Shown: piece by piece, positions 11,750 to 22,030 of the stretch
Position numbering within the stretch: the stretch's first letter is position 1
Layout of the letters: each line of letters opens with the position of its first letter
Assembly (NCBI RefSeq): GCF_907165205.1
Contig: NC_058191.1
Location: forward strand, 2,482,501 to 2,546,500
DNA length: 64,000 nucleotides
DNA from: Coccinella septempunctata
Taxonomy: Eukaryota > Arthropoda > Insecta > Coleoptera > Coccinellidae
Direction: 5' to 3'
The notes under the pieces: model-generated
What the model was told of the DNA's origin: nothing
Database searches by the model: none
The model's input: only the letters and a program-made list of their open reading frames with translations
Made by a program: the position numbers and the translations under genes

Positions 11750-11825
11750 TGAGTTGCTATGCTAACGCAATACTTTTTTTATGCATGCAATTGGTCTAGG
11801 CTAACTAGATATTAATACATCCTCG
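11750..11825 (-). mobile_element. Mariner 5' end fragment
   Basis: A 76-bp piece matching the terminal 80 bp of mariner copy 1: gttgctatgctaacgcaata, tatgcatgcaattggtctag and catcctcg followed by TA. The rest of the element is absent. It lies only 145 bp beyond the end of copy 1 in the same orientation. Confidence 0.8.
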
Positions 11826-11827
11826 TA

Positions 11828-13081
11828 TAATGTTCACTATGTCATCTCTCTTCTTCTCATTCATCTCTTCAAGTTTCGAGAATTCTTCTCTTGTATTTTG
11901 AACTATGTTTTCGTACATCTCCGTTTGTGATTTCCTCAATTTCAACTTTTCTAGGTCATATTTTTTCCAGTTGTGGATGATTTAATTTATTTCGATTTTC
12001 TTTTCTACGACTGTTAACTGTGATGATCCCAAGTGTTGTCATCAAATACCCCAATTCGAATTTTCTTTTTTAGATTTTTTGTTCGAAGCAAAATCTAGGA
12101 TGCCTGCTTCCTCCTGTAGCTTCGATAGAAATTGTTATTATAAATTTCATTTTTGATGTCCTGGGAAAAATTCCAGAATTGACAGTAAAATGCCAGGTCT
12201 TCATCGTCGAAAATTGAAGGTCCACGTGAAACTGGAGTGCACAGTAATTAGCGATATTGTCGATATTACGATCAAATGAGATAAACCAGTATCGAATGAA
12301 TAATGGCCTAATATATAGTTGAAACATATTTCATTTTACCTTCCGCATTCCAGATTTTTCGATTGTTTCCCATAAGAAAAGGCATACTATGCAAATAGAG
12401 AAACAACACTACCATTGTCCTCGGGAAGCCAAGGTGGGTGTTGCTCTCGTCTTTGCGAGTTGCGAGACCTCGGACACCTACACATTCCCCAGAAATACGC
12501 TAAAAGCCACCGCCATTTTTAACAAGTACTGAATAACGGCAATCGCAATAATACCGTTTCATTTCGACGCGTCCAATCCATTATTTCAACCATATAATTC
12601 ATTCGCACTACGTTACCAACATGAAAATCTGTTTTCAAAGTACAATAAATCTTAATTTATTGCTGTTAATATTTCCTCCAATAATAGCTACGGTCCATGG
12701 ATGGCTGTTCATTGAAGTGTAGTGTGATTATTTCGCTGCAATTGAGTTATACCCATTATTAATTTTGTGAATTGTTCTTTGATGTCCCATGGTTGTTCGC
12801 AATTTGTTCAAACTTTGCCATCGCGTGATGTATGGGCATAGCTTTGACTGAATCAAATATCCATTTTATTCCAACATGAAAAACTTTCGCTTCGAACTTT
12901 CTGAAAAACCTGAGCGACAAAATCAGCTGATAATTCCCAACGGATATCAGTCTCATTTAATTAACACTTTTTTAATTTTTTATTCGATTGAATATGAATC
13001 TTATTTTACTTTCTTTAATAGTACCTCCTCTCATTCGCCACTTATACTCAAATAATACTTCATACAGTATGAAACGACTTA
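11828..13081. other. Non-coding stretch, no gene seen
   Basis: AT-rich sequence. Around 12420-12500 it is less AT-rich, but no protein family is recognised. No repeat partner found within the window. Confidence 0.4.
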
Positions 13082-13083
13082 TA

Positions 13084-13337
13084 CAGGGTGTTTCACGAGT
13101 TAACAGACAAAAAGGAACAGTGAACAAAAGACGTTGAGTTGAGTTCAAAAACATTTCATATGTGTGTTTTCCAAAATTTCTCGAATTTTCGTTTGGCCTT
13201 AACTTCTGGTAGTTTTTATAGATTTGATTGAAAATGAAGTTGTTGGTTTCAATGGAACAAAACATTAAAATTTTACAACACTCAGGACCGGACCCATTGA
13301 GTCTATATTCAAATTCAAACTCATAAAAAACAGCCTG
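13084..13337 (+). mobile_element. R4 MITE, copy 1
   Basis: About 254 bp, TA-flanked, starting cagggtgtttcacgagtta and ending actcataaaaaacagcctg. The inner blocks (ttcaaaaac, aatttctcgaattttcgtt, tttcaatggaacaaaac, ccggac) recur inverted at 14968-15228. Non-coding; no transposase seen in the window for this family. Confidence 0.8.
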
Positions 13338-13661
13338 TATTTAGATTTTCATCATAATTTCAATATTTTAGTTATCTCCATGTTCGATTTTCTCAAATTC
13401 AATGAATCAATGGTATGCCCCATCCGTGGATTATTTTTAATGAATAATTGTTTTGTGGTCAAACGCCTCTTGAAAAAAAACAGCACTGCATAAAATGGAT
13501 TTGGAAAAGATCAACAAAATTTTTTCGTTCACGAAATATGGCTTGCTTTTGTTTTTGTTATTTATAGCATATCTGGTTATTCAGTCATTTAGAGTGATGC
13601 TCTATTATTGATGATGAATAAAGGTAGAAATAAAAAACGACGCTATCGTGAAATAGTTATT
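13338..13661. other. Non-coding stretch, no gene seen
   Basis: Nothing recognised. Confidence 0.35.
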
Positions 13662-13759
13662 TAATCAACTAGGTTATTAATGAAAGCGATTAATGATCGA
13701 GATATTTTAACGTTAATGTTCGAGATCATTAATCGCTCAATTAATAACCGAGTTGATTA
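13662..13759. repeat. 98-bp hairpin (inverted repeat)
   Basis: Left arm taatcaactaggttattaat plus agcgattaatgatc; right arm gatcattaatcgct plus attaataaccgagttgatta. The arms are about 38 bases with few mismatches and a loop of about 20 bases centred on ttttaacgttaa. It looks like a tiny MITE or an internally deleted element; no flanking duplication is obvious. Confidence 0.8.
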
Positions 13760-14967
13760 CAAGATTTTTCCGTCGACCACATTTTGAATTGAATGTGAAT
13801 TCTTGATTGCAAAAACTTTCTATCGATACCTAGTCAAATTTGACACCTTATAAATTTTCTATGTTCATATCGGAATATTGATATTTATGAGGCCGATCGA
13901 ACAATTCGAGAAGTCCATAGAGAGCATATTCGAGTTGTGACATTTGAGTAAATCACATTGATATCGTTCCCTATAATATCTTTTAAATAATGTGTGAAGT
14001 CCGGAGTTATAGTACGTAGATATATTGATTACTCTCTAACCATCATAATTTTTCTTTAACCTCCATAATTCATCTCTTCTCAATTCACCCGCTAGGTACT
14101 ACGAAAATCAATGCGACATACAAATGAAATAATTATTTTGGAAGCTGCTTAATACTTCTATGTTCGATTACCCATGACAATAATGCATTAATAGGAAATT
14201 AACCAATAAAAGGGTTCATTAACAGCTAATTTCGTGTACGTTAAACAATGCTATTAATAGGTCGGCGGAAAAAATAATTATAACTCGATATCTTCAGAAT
14301 CAATCGACTTTTATAGACAACTTGGACCTCAAGTACTTTTATGTATTAATTTTCACCTCATTCGTCCTTTTAGTGGGGTTATAAAGAAAATTCAAATATG
14401 ATGAATGTTTTTTTAAATTATTATGGTCTTAATACTCTTTGTTATTGAAACATCGATCATATTCATGCACAGAAAGAAGTATGTATCAGTATTTCACAAC
14501 CCTTTATCAAGTTAAGTAGTTAAAAATTTTAAGAATGCCCCACAAGTTTACTAATAGAAAATATGTATACGGATGGATTGGAAGTGGAGGACCCCAACAT
14601 TGGCCTGCTTGTTCCCATGATCTGACATCCCTCCATTTCTTTATTTGATGTTATTTGAAGACCAATGAAACAATTATTATTAGATCGAATAAATGCTGCT
14701 TGCAAAGAAATTCGTAATGAATGAAATGTAATAAAACGAGCAGTTATGAGCCTCATAAATGACGGAATATGGTATAATTGTTGAAAACATTCAACAGAAT
14801 ATTTGTTGAGGAAAAAATTGCAATTGAAAATTTATAAATCCATTTTCATGAAGTGCTCTATTACTTAGAGGCATCTGGCCACAAAATAATTGTATATAAA
14901 ATATTTATTTCGAAACAATCAAGCATGCAGATAACAAAAATGTTGAAATTATGATTCAAAAAGTACA
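13760..14967. other. Non-coding stretch, no gene seen
   Basis: AT-rich, no recognised protein or repeat partner. The 75-codon minus-strand frame at 14529-14756 has no motif. Confidence 0.35.
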
Positions 14968-15228
14968 TACCGAGTGTTTTACATGAGTTTGAAGTTGAAT
15001 AAAGCCTCACTGAGTCCGGTACTGATTTTTGTCGAATTTCAATGTTTTGTTTTATTGGAACTAACAACTTAAACCTTAATAGGAATTTTCAGTAGAATCG
15101 ATCGAGAATTCTAGGAGTTATAGCCAAACGAAAATTTGAGAAATTTCAGAAAACTGTGTGTTTTTGAACTCAGCCCAATGCTGTCTATTCATGGTTTTTA
15201 TTTTCATTTTACTCGTGAAACACTCTGT
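14968..15228 (-). mobile_element. R4 MITE, copy 2
   Basis: Inverted relative to copy 1: ends in ttttactcgtgaaacactctg followed by TA, the complement of the start of copy 1. It begins near a degraded cgagtgttttacatgagttt. Interior blocks such as agtccggt, ttttgttttattggaac and aacgaaaatttgagaaattt match the complement of copy 1. Confidence 0.75.
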
Positions 15229-15559
15229 ATTTTAGCTACATGCTTTCACAATCAGGAAGAAGGTGAGTGAAGGGGAAGACAAAAATTTCCAAAAGATGTA
15301 TTTCAAGATTTTCTTTTCAGAGAAGATCTGAATGGACAAATAAGGAATTATAAAATTTGAAAAATAACACTTCAGTATTGACACTCTTCAAAGACAATTT
15401 AGAATAATAGTGGGAGACGGACTGACGGACATCACACATTTTGAAATCAATGAATGGGTTGTAAATACAAAAGAGTGAACAAACGCAAAATTTTATATGG
15501 ACGAGAGAATTCCAAGGCAGATTAAATTACTTTCTTGCAACAATCTTCACAATATGAAT
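15229..15559. other. Non-coding stretch, no gene seen
   Basis: Nothing recognised. Confidence 0.35.
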
Positions 15560-15980
15560 CACTGAGTAAACATATCAGATTTGCATTCCCAGATGAAACT
15601 TGGATTTACCAAAACTGTGTCAACTTTTGTCCAAGAAGATAACCAAAATTAACTCTTTTCAAGAACTGCATATTGTGTGTCAATTATTCGATTTTCTTGC
15701 AAATCAATAATAAATTTATATTATACGTGAGAAATCCCTTCAATCAGTTTATATCAACTTTAATTTTCTTCATCACATCTTTTGGAGTTCATATATTTTA
15801 CGAAGTAAGTTCACATTGTGAGAAATACGTAGTCACTAAAATATTTATATAAAAAGGACAACATAGCGCTGATTCGAAAAACAAACATATTTTGAAAACC
15901 TTCATAACCTCACATTTTCCTCGTGTGGAATATATGAAATGTCCAGGACCAATCAAATGCTTTTATGATAGCCAATGAAC
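15560..15980 (+). mobile_element. R1 element, diverged right half
   Basis: Aligns by eye with the right half of R1 (43090-43480): ccaaaattaactctttt..., gcatattgtgtgtcaattat, cttcaatcagtttatatcaa, acattgtgagaaatacgtag, gacaacatagcgctgattc and ccttcataacctcacatttt. The left half and the terminal repeat are missing or too diverged. This is an older copy than those at 41-50 kb. Confidence 0.6.
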
Positions 15981-16672
15981 TATAAGTAATTTGTTAGTTA
16001 TTGGTTCAAGATTTCATTTTTCGTTATTCCACTAGTGAATAAAATGGCACCAAATAAGACTTAAATTATAAGGTAATATATTGGTAGAATATAAAAAAGC
16101 CTAATTCACCTGTAATTTTCAAGTATATGCATTTCGAAAAAAACTTAGTATATTTCAAAACTGCGGAAAACTGAATAATTTTGAGTTCATTTCGCCATTC
16201 GCATGGGTTAATGGTATGTCAAATAATTGGCTGCTATCACAGTAGCCAAAATTACCAAGAACTAGGGGGAAAAACTGAAAACGCGAGGATAATGGATATC
16301 CGGAGTACAACAACCTTTATTCACCGGGCAATTATTGCATTTTCAGTCTTTACCCTTGCATTTTCCGACAATTTGCGAATGGCGAAACCATGAAAACCTT
16401 TATTTATCTTCGCTTAATGGATGGTGCAATCTAAATTCCGTTCTTAAGTTTCCAGTCCCTTCTTTAGAGACAATTACGCTTGCTGTTACACCTAGGAGGT
16501 GTCTACACTGTTTTACCGCAGCTACTAATGAACGTTCAAATTGATGGTGGTTGTCAACATGCTTATTAGGGAAATTAACAAGTTCATTATTTCCAATAAT
16601 GAAGCTTCAGTATAGGGCACGAAAAAAATTATAACCTACCGTATAATTTTCTCAATGCTGTTTGAGAAAGTA
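15981..16672. other. Non-coding stretch, no gene seen
   Basis: No recognisable protein. Frames at 16181-16393 and 16335-16544 overlap each other and carry no motif. Confidence 0.35.
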
Positions 16673-17414
16673 CAGGGTGTTTTCAAAGGTGAGGCTTTTT
16701 TTAGATAGAAGGTAGAACTCAGCAAAATAAGTCTATATAAAATATACAAGATGGCTGAGATACAACACCTAGAAGTTCGACAAAATTTCAAAATTCCATT
16801 GAATTTCAAGTAAGGTGGAAGGTGACTACGGCATAGCAAAAACGAAACAAATCATAAACATATGGGTGGTCAATGAATGGTTCAGTATCAAATTAATCGG
16901 ATTAGATGCATCAGGTCACTTTTTAGAGAATCATAATTGTTGTATCGTGCAATTTTGGGTGGAAAACAAATGTAGAAAATCGAGGCAGTTTCTTGAAAGT
17001 GCTTATGATAGTTATGTTGAAAAAGTGCTATGATGTTTAGCCCATTTCATCCAATTTTTACGACGATTGTTGAAATGTACGAACAAGTAGATTGTGATGC
17101 CCATTGTGAAAAAATTGTGAATAAATTAGACGAATTTTTTGAGTGTGATTTTGAACTAATATTAAATTTTTTATACTATTTCTAACAGTTGGTATCGAAA
17201 TGAGCCATTTCATGAAATCGTGTAAGTTACTTGAAAATAATGAGAACAATTCGGCAATCCTAAGTCTCCATTTTCATTACCACGTAAATATCGAACGAGC
17301 CAATATCCTAAATGAAACCACATGGTCGAATCAGGAGATAAGTTTTTTCTTTTTTTAGTGATCATTTCCAATTTTTCTGAACTTTATCATTTTGAGAGTT
17401 TTCTATGTAGTCCA

Positions 17415-18595
17415 AGATCCCAGAGCGACCAGACATAACTTATTTCACACAGATGAAACTGTAGGATCTCAGTAGAGACTCATGTGCTTTGAATCCCTGC
17501 GAACTTGTGGAGCTTGCCTATGCCTATTGACACCTGGGCAGATACCAGGTGGCAAAGGTAACTAAAAATAAGTGTTACTTAACTTATTTTCACATGGAAT
17601 ATTATTCTGAAGTTATATTATAAGTGACAGACACTTTCCATGGGCTAAAACTCTTGCCAGACGCTTTGAAAATGCACAAAAAGTAAATGAACTTTACTTA
17701 TTTTCTACTCGATCTTATGATACAGGTATCCAGAACTCCCATTTTCGAAAAAAAAAATTGGATAAACCAAAATTTCGATTATCCGAAATCACTTTGGTCC
17801 ACATTATTTCTTATAATCGAGACTGTACTGTACTGCAATCGATTGCTGCAAAACCTGGCATCATCTACGAAAATAATAATGAATTATTCTTTTAATAAGA
17901 GACATGCCTATCCATCAACTATTCAAGACTACGAAAGAAAATACTACCCCATTGTATCTGAATTAACAAGGGACTATGAATGCAGTCAGTTAGTTTATTG
18001 TGTATAAGTATGTGCTGTGTATGTGCAAGAGTTGATACTCTTAGGTATGTGTATGTGCCATGTGCGAGCAATGTATAGTATACAGTAAAGGGACTCCAAA
18101 CAGATTGTGAAAGGGAACCATCTTGGTTACCATAGTCTCACTCACCCTGAAACGCATGCATAGTGCTCTCGCACACACACTCCCGGCTAAATAATTTTAA
18201 TAATGTTTACTACTATTTGTCTGGATGATGGAATACAACTTTTTTTTATAGTTACTTCGATGACATATTTCAATATCAGACATGTGAAAATAAGTAAAGT
18301 TAATTTATTTTTTGTGCAGCTTCAAAGCGTCTGGCACGAGTTTTGGCCCATGAAAAGTGTATGTCACTTATAATATAACTTAAGAATAATATTCTTTAAA
18401 ACTTATATAAAAATCAGCCATGTGAAAATAAGTTAAGTAACAGTTATTTTCAGTTACCTTTGCCATCTAGTATCTGCCCTGGTGTCACTAGGCAAGCTCC
18501 ACAAGTTCGCAGGTATTCAAAGCACATGAGACTCTACTGAGATCCTTAAGTTTCATCTGTGTGAAAATAAGTTATATCTGGTCGCTCTGGGATCT
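17415..18595. mobile_element. R6 foldback element
   Basis: Arms of about 300 bp: left starts agatcccagagcgaccagac; right ends gtctggtcgctctgggatct-like (ctggtcgctctgggatct). Inner landmarks are inverted in the right arm: gtggagcttgcctatg, gggcagatacca, aacttattttcacatgg, aaagcgtctggc (right) and its partner gccagacgctttg (left). The loop of about 575 bp (17713-18287) carries no recognised gene, although a 106-codon frame (17687-18007) crosses into it. Confidence 0.85.
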
Positions 18596-18749
18596 TACTC
18601 TAACATGTTGTGGTTGAATAACTCATCCTAGTGAGAATCAGTTCTTATATTATATAATTCTTCAATTAATCGTTCAACAAAATAAATATAGAAGTCTCAA
18701 AACATAAACATCTTATTCTGTACAGAACGTTGAACACAAAAACATGCAA

Positions 18750-19786
18750 ACTGTCTCAGGCCTCCCCACATATGGGAGGATTGATACGATGTACTGGGAG
18801 GTATGAGACACAAATTGAAAATATAAGTTCCATTGGCATCACTTCCAAATGTCACAAATAAACATTTTTCTGCCTTTTCTAAAACCGGCAAATGCTTCGT
18901 CGCGCCATTTCGAGCACATCTGACACCTGACCCAGAATTCGTTTGATCTAGAGGATGAAAATGAACCATTGCAATATATATAGGCTACATCTTCGCCCTC
19001 TCAGTTATATTCTTCAACCGTGTCATCCTCATTGTCCGAAATACCCCGGTCTACATACTCTTTCTTTCGTATACTTCTTTTGTTTGATTTTCTTGGTTCT
19101 TGTTCTGCCTCGGCTATGTTTGCTGCTGGATGTACTAGGATTATTTAGCTCAGTAGGTAAGTCAGCAATGATACTGGCTTGCTTTGGACCTATGGGTGTA
19201 GAAAAATCAGGAAATGGTCGGTTAGTCAATTCCACACAAGAAAAGTCGACCTCGTTAAATACATGGGGATTGTACGGATAAATTCCAGTTGTTTAAAATC
19301 CCCTTGATATGTTGGATGGTGAAAACGCCTTCATGTAGGCCTATCCAACTAGCTACGGAATATTTTTTGAAGATGATACATGTATCAAGCCTCCCCACGA
19401 GAAATGTCTCAAACCTCCCAGAAAGCTGTTTTTAAAGTGATTCATGTTTTCACCTTATACTCATATATTTTGAAAACCGAATAAAACTGTAAATTGAGTA
19501 GTTTTATGCATATTTCCCAGTGAAATGTTTGTTTATGCCGAAGAATTAATGCATGATCATAAAACCCTTAGATAACTTGAGTTAAAACTTCCAATTTCCA
19601 CCTCTAAACACCCTTTGTTGAATATTTCACAAACAAACTACTGTTAGCCTTAAAGATTAACGTCACGCAATGCTCTCTGTCAACGAATAGTGTTCACTAG
19701 TATAATACTTTTGAAAACGGCTACAGACCGAGGATATAAGCCTGTATCAAGCCTCCCCATGTATCAATGCTCCCTAGTCCCCCCTA
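18750..19786 (-). pseudogene. pogo/CENP-B-like transposase C-terminus, broken
   Basis: The minus strand at about 19280-18840 encodes a proline- and serine-containing tail with basic residues (KHSRGRTRTKKIKQKKYTKE at 19124-19065), then, after a frameshift, an acidic linker SDNEDDTVEEYN, a stop, and a cysteine-bearing module with CNGSF, FWVRCQMCSKWRDEAFAG and MFICDIW. Insect pogo/jerky-type (DDE_1) transposases often end in such a zinc-binding tail (C..C...C..C...H..CAG...F.CD.C). Here the His is Arg and the last Cys is Trp, and a stop interrupts the linker. The catalytic core is absent. The borders carry related texts, ctcaggcctccccacatatg and caagcctccccatgta, that may mark element ends. Identification rests on motif pattern. 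Confidence 0.6.
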
Positions 19787-19850
19787 CTGAAGTTTCATCT
19801 GTGTAAAAATAAGTTATGTCTGGTCGCTCTGAGATCTCACTCTGATAGCT
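19787..19850 (-). repeat. R6 end fragment
   Basis: Directly repeats the right end of R6: gtttcatctgtgtaaaaata, agttatgtctggtcgctctg, agatct. With R6 at 18541-18600 it brackets the pogo-like relic, so the relic lies between two R6 ends in the same orientation. Confidence 0.75.
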
Positions 19851-19910
19851 GATTTTTGACCAGTTCTACCTACTGTAGGAAAAAAGCCTCACCTTCAAAT
19901 ACTCCCTGTA

Positions 19911-20497
19911 TAATTTCAGTATTAAATACAAAAAATCCATCAACCCCTTGAAAAAGTGAAAATTTTCATCCTGCGCTTTCTGATTTATCTGCTTTTGCAG
20001 CATGTGACGGCAAAAAAAACAATATAAAAGCAACCGTTAGATACACTTGACGGCATATCCGTGTTGAGGTACACTTACCGAAGACGCCACCACCTACTTA
20101 GAATATCATAAAAATTTATGGGAACGAAATCTATTCTTGAAACGAGTTTACATTTCGGGAACATTCCCTGGAAAAGTTTTTATTGAAAAACAACTTCGGC
20201 GGAAAATCCCATAATCCCATAATTCCGTCCGTGACACGCGAAGGAACGAATAAGTTTCCGTGATTTCGGCATCCAAACCTGCCAAATTTATTTCGTTCAC
20301 TGTTGTGAAGAATTTCCCTCCAAACTTTGCGTTTCTTCGAAGGGTGCAGAATAACATCTTACTTACTCTTTACGAATTTTGACATGAATTTCAATAGTTC
20401 GAATAAAACGTGATATCCTACTGCAGGGGTGCTCAAACTGTCGCTAGTTTGAGATTTTTGAGTCGATCTCATAAAAAAACAAGCCGATTTTGATCTA
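19911..20497. other. Non-coding stretch, possibly single-copy
   Basis: Less AT-rich between about 20030 and 20360 and without partner in the window. No protein is recognised; the 69-codon minus-strand frame at 20148-20357 has no motif. It could be host sequence. Confidence 0.35.
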
Positions 20498-20803
20498 CAG
20501 GGTCAGTCTTTGGCTCGTACAAATATTTCAACAGTAGGTCAAAAGAAACACTTTTTTCCCCTACCATTTTTTCCGAAACGGCTCGCTTCAAAAGATACAG
20601 GCTGTTGAAAAACCATAGAAAAATGATATTTTTAGTTATATCTCACAAACGGTTTTATCGAATGAAATGAATTTCGGCATATAGTTTTTCATTTATTTGA
20701 TTAATCTTTTTCGATTACAAGATATCACCCAAGTCTTCCAGTATTCTCATTAGACCATTACGTACCAAAAATTTCAAGAACCAAACTCTTGAAACTGAGC
20801 TAA
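20498..20803 (+). mobile_element. R3 element, copy 2, 3'-truncated
   Basis: Starts cagggtcagtctttggctcg after TA and follows R3 copy 1 closely (cccctaccattttt, gatacaggctgttgaaaaac, ttttatcgaatgaaatgaat) until about 20803, where similarity stops. The right half and end are missing. Confidence 0.75.
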
Positions 20804-21440
20804 TAATTCAAGAATAACGGAAAAAATATAATCTGACAGTTTCAGTGAGACGAAACAATAAAAATTGACCCTAAAGGTCACATAAATCAAATTATCGAAT
20901 TATTTCCACTTCTGGGCTACAAATAGTTTTCGCATTCATAAAAGTTGTAGAGCATTACATTTCCTACAAATTTTGTCCCAAGCAATTTTTTCTACGTTTG
21001 AAAGATTTTGATATATGTGGCGATGACATTGGACTGGGATTCTACATTGACCTTGGCCTTTCGAATGTGTGGCTAAGCTCGTCGCACTTATCAACCTCTA
21101 GCTCGAAAACAATTAAGGGTATGTAAAATTGCTTCAGACAAAAGCTGTATAGAATTTTATTATTTTCAAATTTCATGAATATGAATATAGAAACGATTTA
21201 ACCCTCTAATACCCAATTCCGCCTTGAGACTGGTTGCATATAAGTGGAAACAAAATTATTCCCTGTGAGCATTTTAGTTCAACTGCCCATGTCCGCCTTC
21301 AGTATAGGTTCATTTTGTGAGAACAGGTGTTAATGTAAATCAGTTAACTATTTGCGAAAAAAGGATGTAGATTAAACATAAGCTAACTTGAAACTATACG
21401 GAAATAATTTTAAAAAAGATAAAAAAAATTTGGGCATTAG
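20804..21440. other. Non-coding stretch, no gene seen
   Basis: Nothing recognised. Confidence 0.35.
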
Positions 21441-22030
21441 AGGGTTAAAGTACAAGAAGGGGGATATTAACAAAAAAATCCTTTTTATTATGTATCTTCA
21501 AACTTTCAGATCAAGAAAACCCCCTGATTAGTGTCAGATTAATGGGTCAACACGTCTGTAACACCGAGATTAACTATCTTTATAAAAATCTGACACGCTC
21601 GAGGATGCACAAGTAACGATTTTTTTTTGCATTCTCAAAAGACCCTTGTGACCTTTCGTCACGTCCAAATTGTCAGTCCCTTGCAAAGTAGCTTCCTTTG
21701 GGACTAATTAGTATATCTTCTTGAAATCTAACACGATCGGAATTTTGTTTTTTTTTACCATTTTCAACTCTTCCGTACGGCCAGCCCCACCACGCAAACT
21801 TTCAGAATAACATTAATTTATTACCAGAGACACGTAAGGCATATACACTATCTCAATCTGACACGCTAGAGTATGTAAATATAACGATTTTTTTACATCT
21901 TTGAAAACCTGCAGACGCTTTCCCCACCGCTGAAAGTGTATACATCATAGAACCTTTTTTTCTTTCTACCATCTAATCTTCAATATCCACTAGGTCTCCA
22001 CGACGCTAGAGTATATCCTGATTTAGCATC
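21440..22030. repeat. Degenerate tandem repeat, unit about 135 bp
   Basis: A block of the form atctgacacgctagagtatg, followed by aacgattttttt, recurs at about 21588, 21725, 21856 and 22000, a spacing of roughly 131-144 bp. Between them a second block recurs (aaactttcaga / gctgaaagtgt / caaactttcag with cccca). Copies are heavily diverged. No protein. Confidence 0.65.

Larger units (their letters stand above)
16673..19908. mobile_element. R5 terminal-inverted-repeat element carrying nested insertions
   Basis: Left end cagggtgttttcaaaggtga then ggcttttttt and ggtagaactc; right end is the complement (gagttctacc-like, aaaaaagcctcacc, ttcaaatactccctg). TA flanks both ends (16671-16672 and 19909-19910). 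The terminal repeats are about 64 bp. The 3.2 kb between them is mostly other elements: R6 (17415-18595), a pogo-like relic (about 18750-19786) and an R6 end (19787-19845). R5 itself is probably only a few hundred bases long and was split by later insertions. Confidence 0.65.
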
